64,000 nt of DNA from an uncultured Desulfobacter sp. (GCF_963665355.1 NZ_OY762229.1:558001-622000); one strand, 5' to 3'; shown: positions 26,870 to 39,283, counted from the stretch's first letter. The notes: generated from the sequence alone by a model not told the origin. Numbers and translations are program-made.

Positions 26870-29800
26870 CTATACTTCAGCAAATTCCCCATACCCCACT
26901 TCCAAATTGCGATAACCTGGAAAACCTGTCCCTGCGGGAATGAGTCGGCCCATAACGACGTTCTCTTTCAGTCCCTTGAGCCCGTCATACTTACCCTCAA
27001 TGGCAGCAAGGGTCAACACTTTGGTTGTTTCCTGAAAAGATGCGGCTGACAAAAAGCTGTCAGTGGATAAAGACGCTTTGGTAATACCAAGAATCAAGGG
27101 TTCGCCCTTGGCGGGCTCACCGCCCTGCATGGCAACTTTACGGTTGGTTTCCTCAAAAAGAATTCGGTCAACCTGCTCATCCGGAATAAAATTGGTATCT
27201 CCGGTGGAAATTACTTTAACCCTGCGCATCATCTGGCGGATAACAACCTCAATGTGTTTGTCGTTGATTCGTACACCCTGAAGCCTGTAAACTTCCTGAA
27301 CTTCGTCAACCAGGTATTTAGCCAGTGCCACTTCACCCTTGATATTCATAATATCCTGGGGATTGGCAGAACCTGCGATTAGCGGGTCTCCGGCCTTTAC
27401 ATAATCACCGTCGTACACAGATACGTGCTGGCCTTTGGGGATGGCGTATTCTTTTGCCTCCCCGACATCGCTGGGTTTAACCGTTACCTTCTGACGCCCT
27501 TTAGTCCCCTTTGCCACAGTAACATATCCGTCAATTTCAGTCAGAACAGCCGGATCTTTTGGCTTTCTGACCTCAAAAAGCTCAGCAACTCTTGGCAGAC
27601 CACCGGTGATGTCTTTTGTTTTTGTGGTGGCACGCGGCAGTTTGGCAATAACCTCTCCGGCCATGATATTGTCATCCTCATCAACGGTGAGAATAGCATT
27701 TACGGGCAGGTAATATCTGGCTGGGGTTTTGGAGTTCGGCAGTTTAACTGACTTACCCTCTTTATCCTTGACGGTTATCCTGGGCCGAACCTCAACATCC
27801 TTGCTTTCAATTATCGTTCTTGACACCTTGCCGGTAACCGGGTCAATCTGCTCCTGAACCGTATTTCCCACAATAATGTCCGCAAATCTGATCCGGCCTG
27901 ACACCTCCGTGATAATTGGTGTGGTAAAGGGATCCCAGGAAGCTATAATATCACCCGGTTCAATCTGCTGGCCATTCTTGACATGCAAGGTGGCGCCATA
28001 GATAACGTTTTCCTTGGCACGTTCACGGCCCTCCTCACCGACAACGGTCACACCGCCGCCTTTTCGGTTCATGACAATGACGTCGCCCTGGGCCGATGTT
28101 ACGGTCTGAATATCATCATTGAATTTTAAGATTCCCCCGACACGGGCCTTAATTTCTGCAACCTCAACCTTTCTGGAGGCCGTACCACCGATGTGAAAGG
28201 TACGCATGGTCAGCTGGGTACCGGGCTCACCAATGGACTGGGCGGCTACGATACCAATGGCCTGGCCAATTTCCACTGTTGTGCCATGGGCAAGGTCACG
28301 ACCGTAGCATCTTGAGCAGACACCGTGTTTGGAGTTGCATGTCAATACGGACCTGATCTTCACTCGCTGAACACCTGCGGCTTCAATTTTAGCCACATGG
28401 GATTCATTAAGCTCCGTGTCGGACGCCACAATAAATTCATCCGAATAGGGGTCACGGATATCCTCCTGGGTAACACGCCCAAGAATTCTCTCTCCAAGGG
28501 TCTGAATAATTTCACCACCCTCATATAGTGCTTCGACTTCGATGCCGTTGATGGTTCCGCAATCAGGTTCAACAATCGTGCAGTCCTGGCCGACATCAGC
28601 CAAACGGCGGGTAAGGTAACCCGAGTTGGCTGTTTTCAGTGCTGTATCAGCCAGCCCCTTTCTGGCGCCATGGGTGGAGATAAAATACTGAAGTACTGAC
28701 AAGCCTTCACGAAAGCATGCCGTGATGGGATTTTCAATAATCTCGCCGGACGGTTTAGCCATCAGCCCGCGCATACCGGCCAACTGACGCATCTGATCCT
28801 TGGAACCACGGGCCCCGGAGTCGGCCATAACGTAGACCGCATTGAGTTCTTCGGAACTGTCTGCCCCCTCTTTTTGGGGCGGATTCTTCATAACTTCCAT
28901 CATGGCGTTGGCAATATCGTCTGTGGCCTGGGCCCAGATATCAACCACCTTATTGTATTTCTCGCCCTGGGTAATCAGACCTTCTGAATACTGGTTTTTA
29001 ATATCTTCGATATTTTTTTCGGCTTTACCTATGAGCTCCCATTTATTCGCCGGAATGATCATGTCATCAATACAGATGGACAGACCGCCAAGTGTTGAAT
29101 GTTTATATCCAATATCCTTAAGGCGGTCCGAAAGGATAACGGTTTCCTTTAAACCGATATTTCTGTAGGCATAGTCAATGAGCTTTACAATGGATTTTTT
29201 ATCCATCAGCTTGTTTACCAGGCTGAATGGCAGGGTAGAGGTTCTTTCATCCACTTTAAAAATGGTGTACTTTTCACCCACCATCCGGACATCTGTGAAT
29301 TGTCCTTGCTTAAGTCCGTATAGCTGCTCCACCACGACGTCGGAGACCTGAAAGATATTTTTGAATTCCTTGCGTGCCAAAAGCCCTGTTGTCCCACGGG
29401 TCTTTTTAATTTCCTCATCCCCGTATTTATCAAGGACAGCATCGAAATCCTCACCAGCCTTCAATTCAGCAAGGGCTGCTTCAGCATCTTCGAGGCTTTC
29501 GGTTCTGATACGGCTCATTTTTAACAGTACGTCACCGGGGATGGTTTCCCACAAAAGAATCCGGCCGGTGGTGGTATCATAGATCACATCGTCAATGCGC
29601 ACCTTGATTTTGGCGTGGATATCGATCTCCCCCGCATCAAAGGCGAAGCGGACCTCGTCCAAGCTTGAAAAGGTCACACCTTCTCCCTGCCTACCGTTCA
29701 TTGCCCGGGTCATATAGTAAATACCCAATACGATGTCCTGGGTAGGAACAATAATGGGCTGGCCGTTTGCAGGGGACAGAATGTTGTTGGTGGAGAGCAT

Positions 29801-31252
29801 CATAACTCTGGCTTCCAGCTGGGACTCCAGGGAGAGCGGGACATGAACGGCCATCTGATCACCGTCAAAGTCCGCGTTAAATGCCGGACACACCAACGGA
29901 TGGAGCTGAATAGCCTTACCCTCGATCAGTACCGGTTCAAACGCCTGAAAACCAAGACGATGCAGGGTCGGCGCGCGGTTAAGCATCACCGGGTATTCCT
30001 TTACCACAGCTTCAAGTGCATCCCATACTTCGGTCTCTTCGCGTTCAACCATCTTCTTGGCGCTTTTAACTGTGGAGACAAGGCCTTTTTGCTCAAGGTA
30101 ATTATAAATAAACGGTTTGAATAGTTCCAAAGCCATTTTCTTTGGAATGCCACACTGGTGGAGTCGAAGTTCAGATCCTACGGTAATAACGGTTCGACCG
30201 GAATAATCCACACGTTTACCTAAAAGGTTCTGACGGAAACGCCCCTGCTTGCCTTTCAGTGTATCAGACAGGGATTTCAAAGGACGTTTGTTGGTACCGG
30301 TCACCACCCGGCCATGGCGCCCATTGTCAAAAAGAACGTCCACAGCCTCCTGGAGCATCCGCTTCTCGTTTCGGACAATAATATCCGGAGCGTTGAGATC
30401 AACCAGACGTTTAAGGCGGTTATTTCGATTAAGTACCCGGCGATAGAGATCATTGAGATCCGAAGTGGCGAACCTTCCGCCTTCGAGGGGCACAAGGGGC
30501 CTTAAATCCGGAGGCAGAATGGGGCAGGCCGTCATAATCATCCGGGAAGGTTCAATTCCTGAGCTTAGAAAGGCATCAATTACCTTCATTCGTTTGGCCA
30601 TTTTCTGCTGTTTGGCCATGGATTTGGTCAATCCGATCTCTTCCTTAAGTTCATCATGCACAGCCTGGAGATCAATCTCATTGAGAAGGGTTAAGATTGC
30701 CTCCGCACCGATCCCTGCAACAAAGCCCTCTTCACCAAACGCTTCAATGGCTTCATAATACTGATCATCCGAGAGCAGCTGCATTTTTTTAAGGCCCGAG
30801 CTCTTGGGATCGATAACAATATACGAATCAAAATAGAGCACCTTTTCCAGATTCTTTAAAGTCATATCCAGAACATTGCCGATTTTGGAAGGCAGGCTTT
30901 TCAGAAACCAGATATGGGAAACAGGCGAGGCGAGCTCAATATGAGCCATGCGCTCGCGTCTGACCTTGGACTGAATTACCTCAACCCCACATTTTTCGCA
31001 AACCACACCCCGGTGCTTCATGCGTTTGTACTTACCGCAATTGCACTCATAATCCTTGGTCGGTCCAAATACCTTCGCACAAAAAAGACCGTCACGTTCG
31101 GGCTTAAACGTTCTGTAGTTGATGGTCTCGGGCTTTTTTATTTCGCCGTAGGACCATTCCCGAATCTGATCTGATGATGCAAGGCAGATCTGAACGCCCT
31201 CGTAACTTTGTGGATCCTTGGGTTTTGCGAAGAAATCATAAATATTGTCCAA
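26870..31252 (-). CDS. rpoC: RNA polymerase beta' subunit
   Basis: The 1460-residue protein carries the catalytic [12 protein letters not shown] that binds magnesium. An N-terminal zinc site ([13 protein letters not shown] with CEKCGVEV) and a second one ([16 protein letters not shown]) are present. The bridge/trigger helix region reads [21 protein letters not shown] in the usual place. It follows rpoB by 10 bp. Length is slightly above the E. coli protein, with no obvious break. Confidence 0.99.
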   Translation of the reverse strand: MDNIYDFFAKPKDPQSYEGVQICLASSDQIREWSYGEIKKPETINYRTFKPERDGLFCAKVFGPTKDYECNCGKYKRMKHRGVVCEKCGVEVIQSKVRRERMAHIELASPVSHIWFLKSLPSKIGNVLDMTLKNLEKVLYFDSYIVIDPKSSGLKKMQLLSDDQYYEAIEAFGEEGFVAGIGAEAILTLLNEIDLQAVHDELKEEIGLTKSMAKQQKMAKRMKVIDAFLSSGIEPSRMIMTACPILPPDLRPLVPLEGGRFATSDLNDLYRRVLNRNNRLKRLVDLNAPDIIVRNEKRMLQEAVDVLFDNGRHGRVVTGTNKRPLKSLSDTLKGKQGRFRQNLLGKRVDYSGRTVITVGSELRLHQCGIPKKMALELFKPFIYNYLEQKGLVSTVKSAKKMVEREETEVWDALEAVVKEYPVMLNRAPTLHRLGFQAFEPVLIEGKAIQLHPLVCPAFNADFDGDQMAVHVPLSLESQLEARVMMLSTNNILSPANGQPIIVPTQDIVLGIYYMTRAMNGRQGEGVTFSSLDEVRFAFDAGEIDIHAKIKVRIDDVIYDTTTGRILLWETIPGDVLLKMSRIRTESLEDAEAALAELKAGEDFDAVLDKYGDEEIKKTRGTTGLLARKEFKNIFQVSDVVVEQLYGLKQGQFTDVRMVGEKYTIFKVDERTSTLPFSLVNKLMDKKSIVKLIDYAYRNIGLKETVILSDRLKDIGYKHSTLGGLSICIDDMIIPANKWELIGKAEKNIEDIKNQYSEGLITQGEKYNKVVDIWAQATDDIANAMMEVMKNPPQKEGADSSEELNAVYVMADSGARGSKDQMRQLAGMRGLMAKPSGEIIENPITACFREGLSVLQYFISTHGARKGLADTALKTANSGYLTRRLADVGQDCTIVEPDCGTINGIEVEALYEGGEIIQTLGERILGRVTQEDIRDPYSDEFIVASDTELNESHVAKIEAAGVQRVKIRSVLTCNSKHGVCSRCYGRDLAHGTTVEIGQAIGIVAAQSIGEPGTQLTMRTFHIGGTASRKVEVAEIKARVGGILKFNDDIQTVTSAQGDVIVMNRKGGGVTVVGEEGRERAKENVIYGATLHVKNGQQIEPGDIIASWDPFTTPIITEVSGRIRFADIIVGNTVQEQIDPVTGKVSRTIIESKDVEVRPRITVKDKEGKSVKLPNSKTPARYYLPVNAILTVDEDDNIMAGEVIAKLPRATTKTKDITGGLPRVAELFEVRKPKDPAVLTEIDGYVTVAKGTKGRQKVTVKPSDVGEAKEYAIPKGQHVSVYDGDYVKAGDPLIAGSANPQDIMNIKGEVALAKYLVDEVQEVYRLQGVRINDKHIEVVIRQMMRRVKVISTGDTNFIPDEQVDRILFEETNRKVAMQGGEPAKGEPLILGITKASLSTDSFLSAASFQETTKVLTLAAIEGKYDGLKGLKENVVMGRLIPAGTGFPGYRNLEVGYGEFAEV

Positions 31253-31262
31253 TGTCTTCTCC

Positions 31263-34200
31263 TTATTTGCCGCCTTCTATAAGATTCATATCCAGCCCCA
31301 GAGCATTGAGCTCTTTAATCAGAACCCTGAAAGATTCAGGCATTCCTGGTTCCAGGACATTCTGGCCTTTAACGATTTTTTCATACATACGGGTTCGCCC
31401 GGTCATATCATCGGATTTCACCGTTAGAAATTCCTGAAGTGCATGGGCAGCGCCATAGGCTTCCATGGCCCAGACCTCCATCTCCCCAAGTCTCTGGCCG
31501 CCAAATTGGGCCTTACCACCAAGGGGTTGTTGGGTAACAAGGGAGTACGGTCCAATGGACCGTGCATGCAGCTTGTCATCAACCAGATGGTGCAGCTTAA
31601 GCATATACATGGTGCCCACGGTAACCGGTTTATCAAAGGGTCTACCAGTACGACCGTCATAGAGAATGGACTGGCCCGAGGGGTCACTGTCAGACATTTC
31701 AATCAATTCCTTGATCTCTTCCTCAGTGGCACCATCAAATACCGGGGTGGCAGTATGTACTCCATTTCTATAAAGTGAGGCAAATTCGATAAGCTCTTCC
31801 TCATTCATACCATCAATATCACGGACAATGGCATCATCAACTTGTCCTTCCCTTTGTTTGCGGGTCAAAGAGAATATTTGTTTAGCCTTGTCCCGCAATG
31901 CGCCCAGACGGTTTTCCTCCAGCATTTCATCAATCTGCTGGCCCAAAGTATAGGCTGCACGGCCCAGATGGATCTCAAGAATCTGCCCCACGTTCATACG
32001 AGAAGGCACACCTAAGGGGTTAAGCACCATGTCAACGGGACGGCCGTCTGCGAAATAAGGCAAATCTTCAACTCTCAGAATTCTGGAGACAACGCCCTTG
32101 TTTCCGTGGCGCCCAGCCATTTTATCTCCCACGGAAAGAACCCGTTCCATGGCAACAGAAATTTTAATAAGTTTAAGAACCCCCGGAGGAAGATCATCAC
32201 CCTTTTCAAATCTGGAAACCTGACGGTTGAAATGCTCCCTGGCTTTTTTAATATGCTCTTGGGCCTGTTCAAGGATAACCTGAACCTTTTCGGTCAATAC
32301 GGCATCTTCAACAGTAACATTTACCAGGATGGACACAGGTATTTTTTCAAAAACACCTGGGGCCACTTTTGTTCCGGCCTTCACAATGGCCTTGCCGTTT
32401 CTTTCCAGATCATTAAGAAGTGCATGACCTTCAAGTACGGATTCCACTTTTTCCCGACCGACTTCGGTAATGATTCTTATTTCGTCATCACGGTCTTTTT
32501 CAAAACGCTCAATCTCTTCATCTTCGATCTGGCGTGTTCTGTCATCTTTGGGCAGTCCACGGCGGGAAAAAACTTTGGCATCAATGACTTTTCCATGAAC
32601 ACCCGGAGGCACACAAAGTGACGTATCTTTTACGTCCCCGGCTTTTTCACCAAAAATAGCGCGCAGCAGTTTCTCTTCCGGAGAGAGCTGGGTTTCACCC
32701 TTGGGCGTGATTTTACCCACCAGAATATCACCGGGTTTGACTTCGGCGCCCAGACGGATAATGCCGCTGTCATCCAAATTCTTTAAGGCATCTTCGCCAA
32801 CATTGGGAATGTCCCTGGTGATCTCCTCCTTACCCAGCTTGGTGTCCCTGGCCAGGACTTCAAATTCTTCAACATGGACAGAAGTATACACACCATCTTT
32901 GACCAGACGCTCGGATACCAGAATGGAATCCTCATAGTTATAGCCGTCCCAGGGCATGAAAGCTACAGTCACATTCTTGCCAAGCGCTAATTCCCCAAGC
33001 TCCGTAGACGGGCCATCTGCGATAACCTGCCCTTTTTTAACCCTCTCATTTTTCTTCACAATGGGTCTGTGGTTAAAACAAGTGTTCTGATTGGAGCGAA
33101 CAAACTTAATGCAGTTGTAAATGGAAACAGCCTTATTAAATTTGGGGTCATCAATATCATCATTTTTAATAACGATACGCTTTGAATCCACATCAACAAC
33201 CACCCCGTCACATTCAGCAACAATGGTAACTCCGGAATCCCTGGCCACAACTGCTTCCATTCCGGTACCCACTAAAGGCGCTTCACTGCGTATCAATGGC
33301 ACGGCCTGGCGCTGCATGTTAGACCCCATAAGCGCTCTATTGGCGTCATCATTTTCCAGAAAGGGAATCAAGGATGCGGATACGGATACCAACTGATTGG
33401 GAGACACGTCCATAAACTTTACTTCTTCGGGTGCCACCATCTCAAATTCTCCGGCCACCCGGGCTGATACCGTGGGGTTGATAAAATTTCCGGCGGCATC
33501 CAAAGCCGCATTGGCCTGGGCAATGGGGTGTTCCTTTTCTTCAAATGCACTTAAATGCTGTATTATTTTACTGGCATTTCCTTCGGCTACAATCCTGAAA
33601 GGCGTTTCAATAAATCCAAAATCATTTACCCGGGCGTAGGTACACAGGGAAACAATCAGTCCAATATTGGGACCTTCAGGGGTCTCAATGGGACAGATAC
33701 GCCCATAGTGAGAGGGATGAACGTCACGAACTTCGAAGCCGGCACGTTCACGGGTCAGACCACCAGGACCCAGAGCTGAAAGACGCCGCTTATGTGTGGT
33801 TTCCGACAAAGGATTGGTCTGATCCATGAACTGGGACAGCTGGGATGTGCCGAAAAATTCACGGACAACTGCCGACACGGGCTTGGGATTGATCAGATCA
33901 TGGGGCATCATAGCATCCACTTCCTGCATGCTCATCTTTTCTTTGATGGCTCGTTCCATACGAACAAGACCGATGCGGTAGTGATTTTCCAAAAGCTCTC
34001 CCACGGCCCTGACCCGCCGGTTTCCTAGATGGTCTATATCGTCTACCTGGCCCTGGGTATCCTTCAGTTCTATCAGAGTGGCTGCGGTAAGCAGTACATC
34101 CTCTTTTCTCAAAGTCTTTACATCTATTTTCGTGTTAACTCCGAGACGATGGTTCATCTTCAGGCGGCCCACCTTGGACAAGTCGTAATACGCCTGGCGA

Positions 34201-35393
34201 AAAAACAGATGGTCAATAAAATCCTGGGCCACTTCAATGGTGGCAGGATTACCAGGTCGAAGCCTGCGATAAATATCCATCAAAGCTTCTTCTTTGGATT
34301 CGATTTTATCGGAAACAAGAGTCTTACGCATGGAATCTGAACTGCGGGGATCTACATAAAGAATTTCAAAGGTATCAATTCCCTTTGCTTCAAACAGTTC
34401 AAAAGTGTTTTCTGCAATGGTATCACCGGCCTTAAACAATGGCACTTCATCTGTGCTTTCCAGAAAAAAGTTGCTTGAAAATGCTTTGCCAATGAGCTCT
34501 TCCTCAGAAATCGGAATAAAATCAAGATGTTCATCAGCAAGTTGTTTTAAAGCACGTTTGGTAAAAATCCGGCCAGCCCTGACAACAACTTCTCCAGTCT
34601 CAGGGGATACTATATCGTAGCCAGCCCGCTGACGAACCAGGTTTTCAGGAATAAACTCCCTGAAATAAGAGCCATTTTTACGAACAATTTTTTCTTTGGT
34701 ATAGAAAAAATCAAGGATATCTTCCCCGGTGTATCCAAATGCTTTGAAAAGAATGGAAACAGGAAATTTACGCCGACGATCAATACGGATATATACGATA
34801 TCCTTTGCATCAATTTCCATGTCAATCCAAGAACCCCGCACTGGAATAATGCGGGCATTATATATGATCTTACCCGTGGAATAATTCTTCCCTTTGTCAT
34901 GATCAAAGAAGACACCTGATGAACGGTGAAGCTGGGAAACAACAGCACGTTCAGTACCGTTTATTATAAAAGTACCTCTAGGAGTCATCAAAGGAATTGT
35001 ACCGAAATATATCTCCTGCTCTTTTATGTCCCGGATGGTGGACACCCCTGTGTCTTTGTCATGATCATAGACGACAAGCCGAACCCTGATATTAACCGGG
35101 ATCTCATAGGTCATCCCTCGACTGATGCACTCCTGCATGGAGTGTTTTGTTTCCCCAAAGGAATATGAGACATATTCAAGGGAAGATGTATCGGTAAAAT
35201 CTTTGATGGGAAACACGGACTTAAAAACCGAATGCAGTCCCTTTTCTTCCCTGTCCTGGGGTAAAACATCGCTTTGAAGAAAGCCTTCAAAGGATTCTCT
35301 TTGCATCCCGATCAGATCAGGAATGTCTATAATTTTTCGTTTACCACCAAACTCTTTTCTAATACGCTTGTTCGTCAAAAGACTTCCGGTCAT
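31263..35393 (-). CDS. rpoB: RNA polymerase beta subunit
   Basis: The protein has 1376 residues if it starts at [17 protein letters not shown]; the open frame continues 28 codons upstream, but GGGAG about 7 bp before this ATG and family alignment favour 35393. The rifampicin region is wild-type in look ([31 protein letters not shown]). The catalytic-side segments [15 protein letters not shown] and [13 protein letters not shown] are intact. It lies 112 bp after rplL. Confidence 0.98.
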   Translation of the reverse strand: MTGSLLTNKRIRKEFGGKRKIIDIPDLIGMQRESFEGFLQSDVLPQDREEKGLHSVFKSVFPIKDFTDTSSLEYVSYSFGETKHSMQECISRGMTYEIPVNIRVRLVVYDHDKDTGVSTIRDIKEQEIYFGTIPLMTPRGTFIINGTERAVVSQLHRSSGVFFDHDKGKNYSTGKIIYNARIIPVRGSWIDMEIDAKDIVYIRIDRRRKFPVSILFKAFGYTGEDILDFFYTKEKIVRKNGSYFREFIPENLVRQRAGYDIVSPETGEVVVRAGRIFTKRALKQLADEHLDFIPISEEELIGKAFSSNFFLESTDEVPLFKAGDTIAENTFELFEAKGIDTFEILYVDPRSSDSMRKTLVSDKIESKEEALMDIYRRLRPGNPATIEVAQDFIDHLFFRQAYYDLSKVGRLKMNHRLGVNTKIDVKTLRKEDVLLTAATLIELKDTQGQVDDIDHLGNRRVRAVGELLENHYRIGLVRMERAIKEKMSMQEVDAMMPHDLINPKPVSAVVREFFGTSQLSQFMDQTNPLSETTHKRRLSALGPGGLTRERAGFEVRDVHPSHYGRICPIETPEGPNIGLIVSLCTYARVNDFGFIETPFRIVAEGNASKIIQHLSAFEEKEHPIAQANAALDAAGNFINPTVSARVAGEFEMVAPEEVKFMDVSPNQLVSVSASLIPFLENDDANRALMGSNMQRQAVPLIRSEAPLVGTGMEAVVARDSGVTIVAECDGVVVDVDSKRIVIKNDDIDDPKFNKAVSIYNCIKFVRSNQNTCFNHRPIVKKNERVKKGQVIADGPSTELGELALGKNVTVAFMPWDGYNYEDSILVSERLVKDGVYTSVHVEEFEVLARDTKLGKEEITRDIPNVGEDALKNLDDSGIIRLGAEVKPGDILVGKITPKGETQLSPEEKLLRAIFGEKAGDVKDTSLCVPPGVHGKVIDAKVFSRRGLPKDDRTRQIEDEEIERFEKDRDDEIRIITEVGREKVESVLEGHALLNDLERNGKAIVKAGTKVAPGVFEKIPVSILVNVTVEDAVLTEKVQVILEQAQEHIKKAREHFNRQVSRFEKGDDLPPGVLKLIKISVAMERVLSVGDKMAGRHGNKGVVSRILRVEDLPYFADGRPVDMVLNPLGVPSRMNVGQILEIHLGRAAYTLGQQIDEMLEENRLGALRDKAKQIFSLTRKQREGQVDDAIVRDIDGMNEEELIEFASLYRNGVHTATPVFDGATEEEIKELIEMSDSDPSGQSILYDGRTGRPFDKPVTVGTMYMLKLHHLVDDKLHARSIGPYSLVTQQPLGGKAQFGGQRLGEMEVWAMEAYGAAHALQEFLTVKSDDMTGRTRMYEKIVKGQNVLEPGMPESFRVLIKELNALGLDMNLIEGGK

Positions 35394-35471
35394 GATATCT
35401 CCCGATGTGAGTTTTTCCAACCGTAAAAGCGGAGACATGACCCGCCGGCCTTGCCCCCGCATATAGTTTAT

Positions 35472-35488
35472 GCACAAACTATTTGTGC
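35472..35488 (-). other. Hairpin in the rplL-rpoB gap
   Basis: GCACAAA (35472-35478) and TTTGTGC (35482-35488) form a 7-bp stem with a 3-base loop just after the rplL stop. No T-run follows. In E. coli the same gap holds a partial terminator and a processing site; an equivalent role here is inferred. Confidence 0.45.
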
Positions 35489-35505
35489 TTATCAGCTATG
35501 CAAAA

Positions 35506-35901
35506 CTACTTTACAGACACCTGAGCACCGGCACCTTCGAGCTGTTCTTTGATCTTATTAGCTTCTTCCTTGGCAATACCTTCTTTTACAGCTTTGGGCG
35601 CTTCTTCAACAAGAGCCTTGGCCTCTTTCAAACCAAGACCTGTGATGGCACGAACTTCTTTAATGACATTAATCTTTTTGTCACCGGCAGCTTCAAGGAT
35701 AACGTCGAATTCTGTTTTCTCTTCTTCTGCTGCAGCACCGGCGTCGCCGCCAGCAGCAGGCATTGCGCCAGCAGCAAAAGCAACAGGTGCAGCTGCAGAT
35801 ACACCAAACTTGTCTTCGAGCTCCTTAATCAATTCGGAAAGCTCAAGAACACTCATATTTGCAATAAATTCTATTACAGCATCTTTTGTAATATCAGACA
35901 T
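35506..35901 (-). CDS. rplL: 50S ribosomal protein L7/L12
   Basis: L7/L12 (131 residues) forms the flexible stalk that recruits GTPase factors. The N-terminal dimerisation helix, an Ala-rich hinge ([20 protein letters not shown]) and the C-terminal domain ([20 protein letters not shown]) are clear. Four to six copies bind L10. It lies 69 bp after rplJ. Confidence 0.98.
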   Translation of the reverse strand: MSDITKDAVIEFIANMSVLELSELIKELEDKFGVSAAAPVAFAAGAMPAAGGDAGAAAEEEKTEFDVILEAAGDKKINVIKEVRAITGLGLKEAKALVEEAPKAVKEGIAKEEANKIKEQLEGAGAQVSVK

Positions 35902-35970
35902 TTTTATCTCCTGAAAAGTATACGAATATGTGAATCGTATTTTAATCTTAAAGTTTTGGTTTAATTTAAG

Positions 35971-36495
35971 TTACGCTGCATCTTTTTGATCTTTAACCGC
36001 ATTAAGCACATTGAGAAAAGATCTGGGCACTCCGGCGAGAACGTTGACCAAATTCGTGGGAACAGCATTGAGAGTGTATACCAGTTTAGCCAGCAATTCT
36101 TCTTTGGACGGCATCTTGGCAAGTTGCGCCACATCTTCTTCGCTTAAAAGTTTTCCACCAAGGGCGGCTCCTTTAAGCTGCAATTTCTCATTGGTTTTAA
36201 GAAAATCTGTAATAATCTTGGCAGGTGCCACAGGATCATCCTTGGAAATGATGATCGCATTGGGGCCTTTAAAAAGATCTATTAATACCTCTGAGCCGGT
36301 TCCTTTCGATGCCAGCCTCATCAAGGTATTTTTTACAACCTCCATTTGAGCACCGGCTTCACGAAGTTTTGCGCGAAGTTCGGTCACCTGGGACACCGTT
36401 AGCCCCTTGTAGTCGACCAAAATAGAAATTTCTGCATCGGCGAGCTCTTTTGCGAGCCTTTCGACCAGTTCTTTTTTCTGGGAAATATTCAGCAT
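35971..36495 (-). CDS. rplJ: 50S ribosomal protein L10
   Basis: L10 (174 residues from MLNISQKKELVERL) anchors L7/L12 at the stalk base. The open frame runs 35 codons further upstream, but those codons lie over the L10 leader RNA; the strong SD GGAGGTG 7 bp before the ATG at 36495 settles the start. ILVDYKGLTVSQVTELR and VVKNTLMRLA are family signatures. Confidence 0.97.
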   Translation of the reverse strand: MLNISQKKELVERLAKELADAEISILVDYKGLTVSQVTELRAKLREAGAQMEVVKNTLMRLASKGTGSEVLIDLFKGPNAIIISKDDPVAPAKIITDFLKTNEKLQLKGAALGGKLLSEEDVAQLAKMPSKEELLAKLVYTLNAVPTNLVNVLAGVPRSFLNVLNAVKDQKDAA

Positions 36496-36566
36496 TTTTT
36501 TTACACCTCCTTCCATAAATAAATTAGCGTCGAAGGTGCCAACGAAACCAAAACAAAATTTATTTT

Positions 36567-36628
36567 CTGTCTCGGCAGGCCGGCAAATCCGATTATGCAT
36601 ATAATATGCACCTACTGTCTAGGACAGG
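36567..36628 (-). promoter_or_regulatory. L10 leader (rplJ autoregulatory RNA)
   Basis: Read on the minus strand, the 189-bp gap before rplJ contains AGACAGTAGGTGC and, after a short hairpin, CCGGCCTGCCGAGAC, the two conserved halves of the kink-turn RNA bound by L10-L12 in many bacteria. Binding of the complex stops translation of rplJ and rplL. Recognition is from memory of the family; a covariance-model search would settle it. Confidence 0.8.
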
Positions 36629-36631
36629 TTT

Positions 36632-36673
36632 AAAGCACACTCTTCAAAAACTGATTTATTTAGAGTGCGCTTT
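36632..36673 (-). terminator. Attenuator-like hairpin after rplA
   Basis: AAAGCACACTCT (36632-36643) pairs with AGAGTGCGCTTT (36662-36673) at 11 of 12 positions plus a wobble pair. It lies between the rplA stop and the L10 leader. Only a short T-run follows, so termination would be partial, adjusting rplKA against rplJL-rpoBC. Confidence 0.5.
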
Positions 36674-36684
36674 TAATTCAAAGC

Positions 36685-37377
36685 TTATTTAATCAACAGC
36701 GGATCAACTTTAATACCAGGACCCATTGTTGAAGACACGCTGATGGATTTCAGATAGGTTCCTTTGCTTGCTGCAGGTTTAAGCGCGACAATTTTATCAA
36801 GAAAGGCAGTTACATTTTCCAGCAGCTTTTCAGCACCAAAGGATATTTTACCAACAGGAACATGAACGATACCAGCTTTCTCAACCCTGAAATCAATTTT
36901 ACCGGCTTTCAATTCGTTAATGGCTTTGGCAAGTTCAAATGTTACAGTACCTGTTTTAGCATTAGGCATCAACCCCCTTGGGCCAAGAATCCGGCCAAGC
37001 TTACCCACAGTACCCATCATATCTGGCGTGGCAATTGCCTTATCAAAACCAAACCAGCCGTCTTTGATTTGTTCAACAACCTCATCGGTGGCAATAAAGT
37101 CTGCGCCGGCATCAAGGGCTTCCTGCTCTTTTTCACCTTTGGCAAAAACCAGGATTTTTACCTCTTTCCCAAGTCCATTGGGCAGAACAACAGTTCCACG
37201 AACCATCTGATCGGCATGCCGCGGGTCAACCCCCAGCCGTACAGCAACATCAACCGTTTCGTCAAATTTTGCATAACTGGAAGAGACCGCTATTTCCAGG
37301 GCATCTTTGGGCCCATACTGAGCAGTTCTGTCAACCTTGCTCAGTGCTTCGTTATGTTTTTTACTCCGCTTAGGCAT
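36685..37377 (-). CDS. rplA: 50S ribosomal protein L1
   Basis: L1 (230 residues from [17 protein letters not shown]) forms the mobile stalk that moves E-site tRNA and can repress its own operon. An in-frame GTG three codons earlier is possible, but AAGAG before the ATG favours 37377. The motif [15 protein letters not shown] is typical. It lies 23 bp after rplK. Confidence 0.97.
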   Translation of the reverse strand: MPKRSKKHNEALSKVDRTAQYGPKDALEIAVSSSYAKFDETVDVAVRLGVDPRHADQMVRGTVVLPNGLGKEVKILVFAKGEKEQEALDAGADFIATDEVVEQIKDGWFGFDKAIATPDMMGTVGKLGRILGPRGLMPNAKTGTVTFELAKAINELKAGKIDFRVEKAGIVHVPVGKISFGAEKLLENVTAFLDKIVALKPAASKGTYLKSISVSSTMGPGIKVDPLLIK

Positions 37378-37400
37378 TTTAATCACTCTTATATTGAAAG

Positions 37401-37823
37401 TTAAACGATTTCTATTCCCATACTTCTGGCGGTGCCTTCAATGATTCTAACAGCAGCATCAAGATCCGAGGCATTTAAATCCGGTTTTTTGGTTTCTGCA
37501 ATTGCAACAACCTGATCTTTTGTCACCTTACCGACCTTTTCGCGATTCGGCTCCCCAGACCCCTTTGAAAGCTTTGCTGCAGCCAGAAGCAGCCTTGAAG
37601 CCGGCGGGGTTTTGGTTATAAAACTAAAAGATCTGTCCTGGTACACAGTGATAACCACCGGAATAATCTGTCCCGCATCATTTGCCGTTTTAGCGTTAAA
37701 TGTTTTACAGAAATCCATGATATTGACACCGTGCTGCCCCAGAGCCGGCCCAATAGGAGGGGACGGATTTGCCTTACCAGCTTCGACTTGAAGCTTAATC
37801 TGTGTCATTACTTTTTTTGCCAT
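37401..37823 (-). CDS. rplK: 50S ribosomal protein L11
   Basis: L11 (140 residues) binds the GTPase-associated 23S rRNA and is needed for the RelA stringent response and thiostrepton binding. Motifs: [20 protein letters not shown] (proline-rich N-terminal linker), FCKTFNAKT and the C-terminal [12 protein letters not shown]. It follows nusG by 46 bp. Confidence 0.98.
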   Translation of the reverse strand: MAKKVMTQIKLQVEAGKANPSPPIGPALGQHGVNIMDFCKTFNAKTANDAGQIIPVVITVYQDRSFSFITKTPPASRLLLAAAKLSKGSGEPNREKVGKVTKDQVVAIAETKKPDLNASDLDAAVRIIEGTARSMGIEIV

Positions 37824-37869
37824 CTTTATACTCCTGAAATACTCCTGAAACTCTCTATTTTTAACACGA

Positions 37870-38400
37870 CTAAATCTTGGTTACCTGTATAAAATTCAAC
37901 TCTACCGGCGTGGCACGCCCAAAGATACTCACAAGCACCTTGACCTTTTCCTTGTCCGGTGATACTTCTTCAATTGTACCATTGAAATTGGAAAAAGGGC
38001 CGTCTACAACCCGCACATCGTCACCCGGTTCGAAATAATATTTGGGCTGGGGTTTTTCTTTACCCTGCTCCATTTTTTCTATGATACCTTGAGCATCTTT
38101 GTCAGTTATGGGAGCAGGTTTGTTTTTACCTCCAAGAAAACCGGTAACCTTAGCAGTTGAACTTACAATATGCCACGTTTCGTTGTCCAAGTGCATGCGC
38201 ACAAGAATATAACCGGGATAAAATTTCCTTGAAGATTGCCTTTTTTTACCATCCACCAACTCGACAACATTTTCGGTGGGAATCAGGATGTCCCCGAATT
38301 TTTCCGGATGTTTTAATCCCTGGATTTTTTCTTCCAGAGCAAGCTTCACCTTTTGCTCATGACCGGAATAAACGTGGACGACATACCATTTTAAAGACAT
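37870..38400 (-). CDS. nusG: Transcription elongation/antitermination factor NusG
   Basis: NusG (176 residues) has the NGN domain that binds RNA polymerase ([32 protein letters not shown]) and a C-terminal KOW domain ([20 protein letters not shown]) that binds Rho or S10. Length is standard. It lies 21 bp after secE, the usual pair. Confidence 0.98.
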   Translation of the reverse strand: MSLKWYVVHVYSGHEQKVKLALEEKIQGLKHPEKFGDILIPTENVVELVDGKKRQSSRKFYPGYILVRMHLDNETWHIVSSTAKVTGFLGGKNKPAPITDKDAQGIIEKMEQGKEKPQPKYYFEPGDDVRVVDGPFSNFNGTIEEVSPDKEKVKVLVSIFGRATPVELNFIQVTKI

Positions 38401-38421
38401 CTCATATCCCTTAGCCTAATC

Positions 38422-38775
38422 CTACGTAAGGACGACTTGAACGAGCCTGGACAGACTGTAGTCAAAAATACCCAGAAAAACAGCAACAATAAACACAAAA
38501 ATTATTACCACAACCGTTGTCCCGGTTGTCTGTTTTCGTGTCGGCCAAATCACCTTTTTCAGTTCGACTTTTACTTCCCGGAAAAATTCCATAGCCCTGG
38601 TAATAAAAGTCTCTTCCCCAGGCTGCACCAATGACCTTTCGGGCTTGACGCCCGATACGGATTGCGTTGGCCTCACTGCCGAAGTCGATTTTACAGCAAC
38701 ACCCATCTCGTCTTCGCCTTCAGCAAGCCGCTTACGCTTCTCACCTTGAGGTTTTTTTTTCTGTAATCTCGACAT
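38422..38775 (-). CDS. secE: Preprotein translocase subunit SecE
   Basis: The conserved SecE part is residues ~58-117: an amphipathic helix (FFREVKVELKKVIWPTRKQT) and one membrane helix (VVVIIFVFIVAVFLGIFDYS). Before it stand ~55 polar, basic residues with no recognised fold, making the protein about twice the usual ~60 residues. A shorter start at the internal Met24 is possible. It lies before nusG. Confidence 0.93.
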   Translation of the reverse strand: MSRLQKKKPQGEKRKRLAEGEDEMGVAVKSTSAVRPTQSVSGVKPERSLVQPGEETFITRAMEFFREVKVELKKVIWPTRKQTTGTTVVVIIFVFIVAVFLGIFDYSLSRLVQVVLT

Positions 38776-38828
38776 ATCCCACCGACCCTAAGTCAAAAAA
38801 ATAAAATTACTTCAGAAGTTTATTTAAG

Positions 38829-38905
38829 TGGCAGGTCAGGAGGGAGTCGAACCCCCAACAGCCAGATTTGGAGTCTGGAGCTCTGCCAATTGGAGCTACT
38901 GACCT
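38829..38905 (-). tRNA. tRNA-Trp (CCA)
   Basis: The minus strand folds into a cloverleaf with acceptor AGGTCAG/CTGACCT, D-stem AGCTC..GAGCT, anticodon loop CTCCAAA with anticodon CCA, and TPsiC loop GTTCGAC. The 3' CCA is encoded. It lies between rpmG and secE, 53 bp before secE. Confidence 0.96.
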
Positions 38906-38915
38906 GCATGGTAAC

Positions 38916-39074
38916 TTATTTAATTTTTGTCTCTTTGTGGACGAGATGTTTATCACAAAATTTGCAATATTTTTTAAACTCTATCTTGTCCGGAGTCTTG
39001 CGTTTGTTTTTGGTCGTTGTATAATTTTTTCTCTTGCATTCAGTACAAGCAAGAGCAATAAGCACTCGGTCCAC
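38916..39074 (-). CDS. rpmG: 50S ribosomal protein L33, zinc type
   Basis: L33 (52 residues) has the two zinc pairs CTEC and CKFC and the core [20 protein letters not shown]. The frame is open further upstream; I choose the GTG at 39074 because AAGGGG lies 7 bp before it and L33 proteins begin a few residues before LACTEC. It is flanked by tRNA-Thr and tRNA-Trp. Confidence 0.93.
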   Translation of the reverse strand: MDRVLIALACTECKRKNYTTTKNKRKTPDKIEFKKYCKFCDKHLVHKETKIK

Positions 39075-39206
39075 TTTCAACCCCTTGACGTTTGTTTTTT
39101 GAAATTGCCTGCCTTCTCCAATGCGAGACACACTCTACAGATACACTCTGCATGTCGAAAAAGCAATACGTTATTCAAAGCCGGATTACATATCTTTAGC
39201 ATAAGT

Positions 39207-39283
39207 TGGAGCCCATGACCAGAATCGAACTGGTGAACCTCTTCCTTACCAAGGAAGCGCTCTACCGACTGAGCTACATGGGC
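39207..39283 (-). tRNA. tRNA-Thr (GGT)
   Basis: The minus strand gives acceptor GCCCATG/CATGGGC, anticodon loop TTGGTAA with anticodon GGT, and TPsiC GTTCGAA. CCA is encoded. In E. coli the same tRNA (thrT) is followed by tufB; here rpmG follows after 132 bp without a gene. Confidence 0.96.

Noticed and set aside
35394-35477. Extended N terminus of RpoB
   Set aside because: The 28 extra codons do not look like RpoB and a good ribosome binding site precedes the internal ATG at 35393.
36496-36600. Extended N terminus of L10
   Set aside because: These codons lie over the L10 leader RNA; the strong ribosome binding site before 36495 decides the start.
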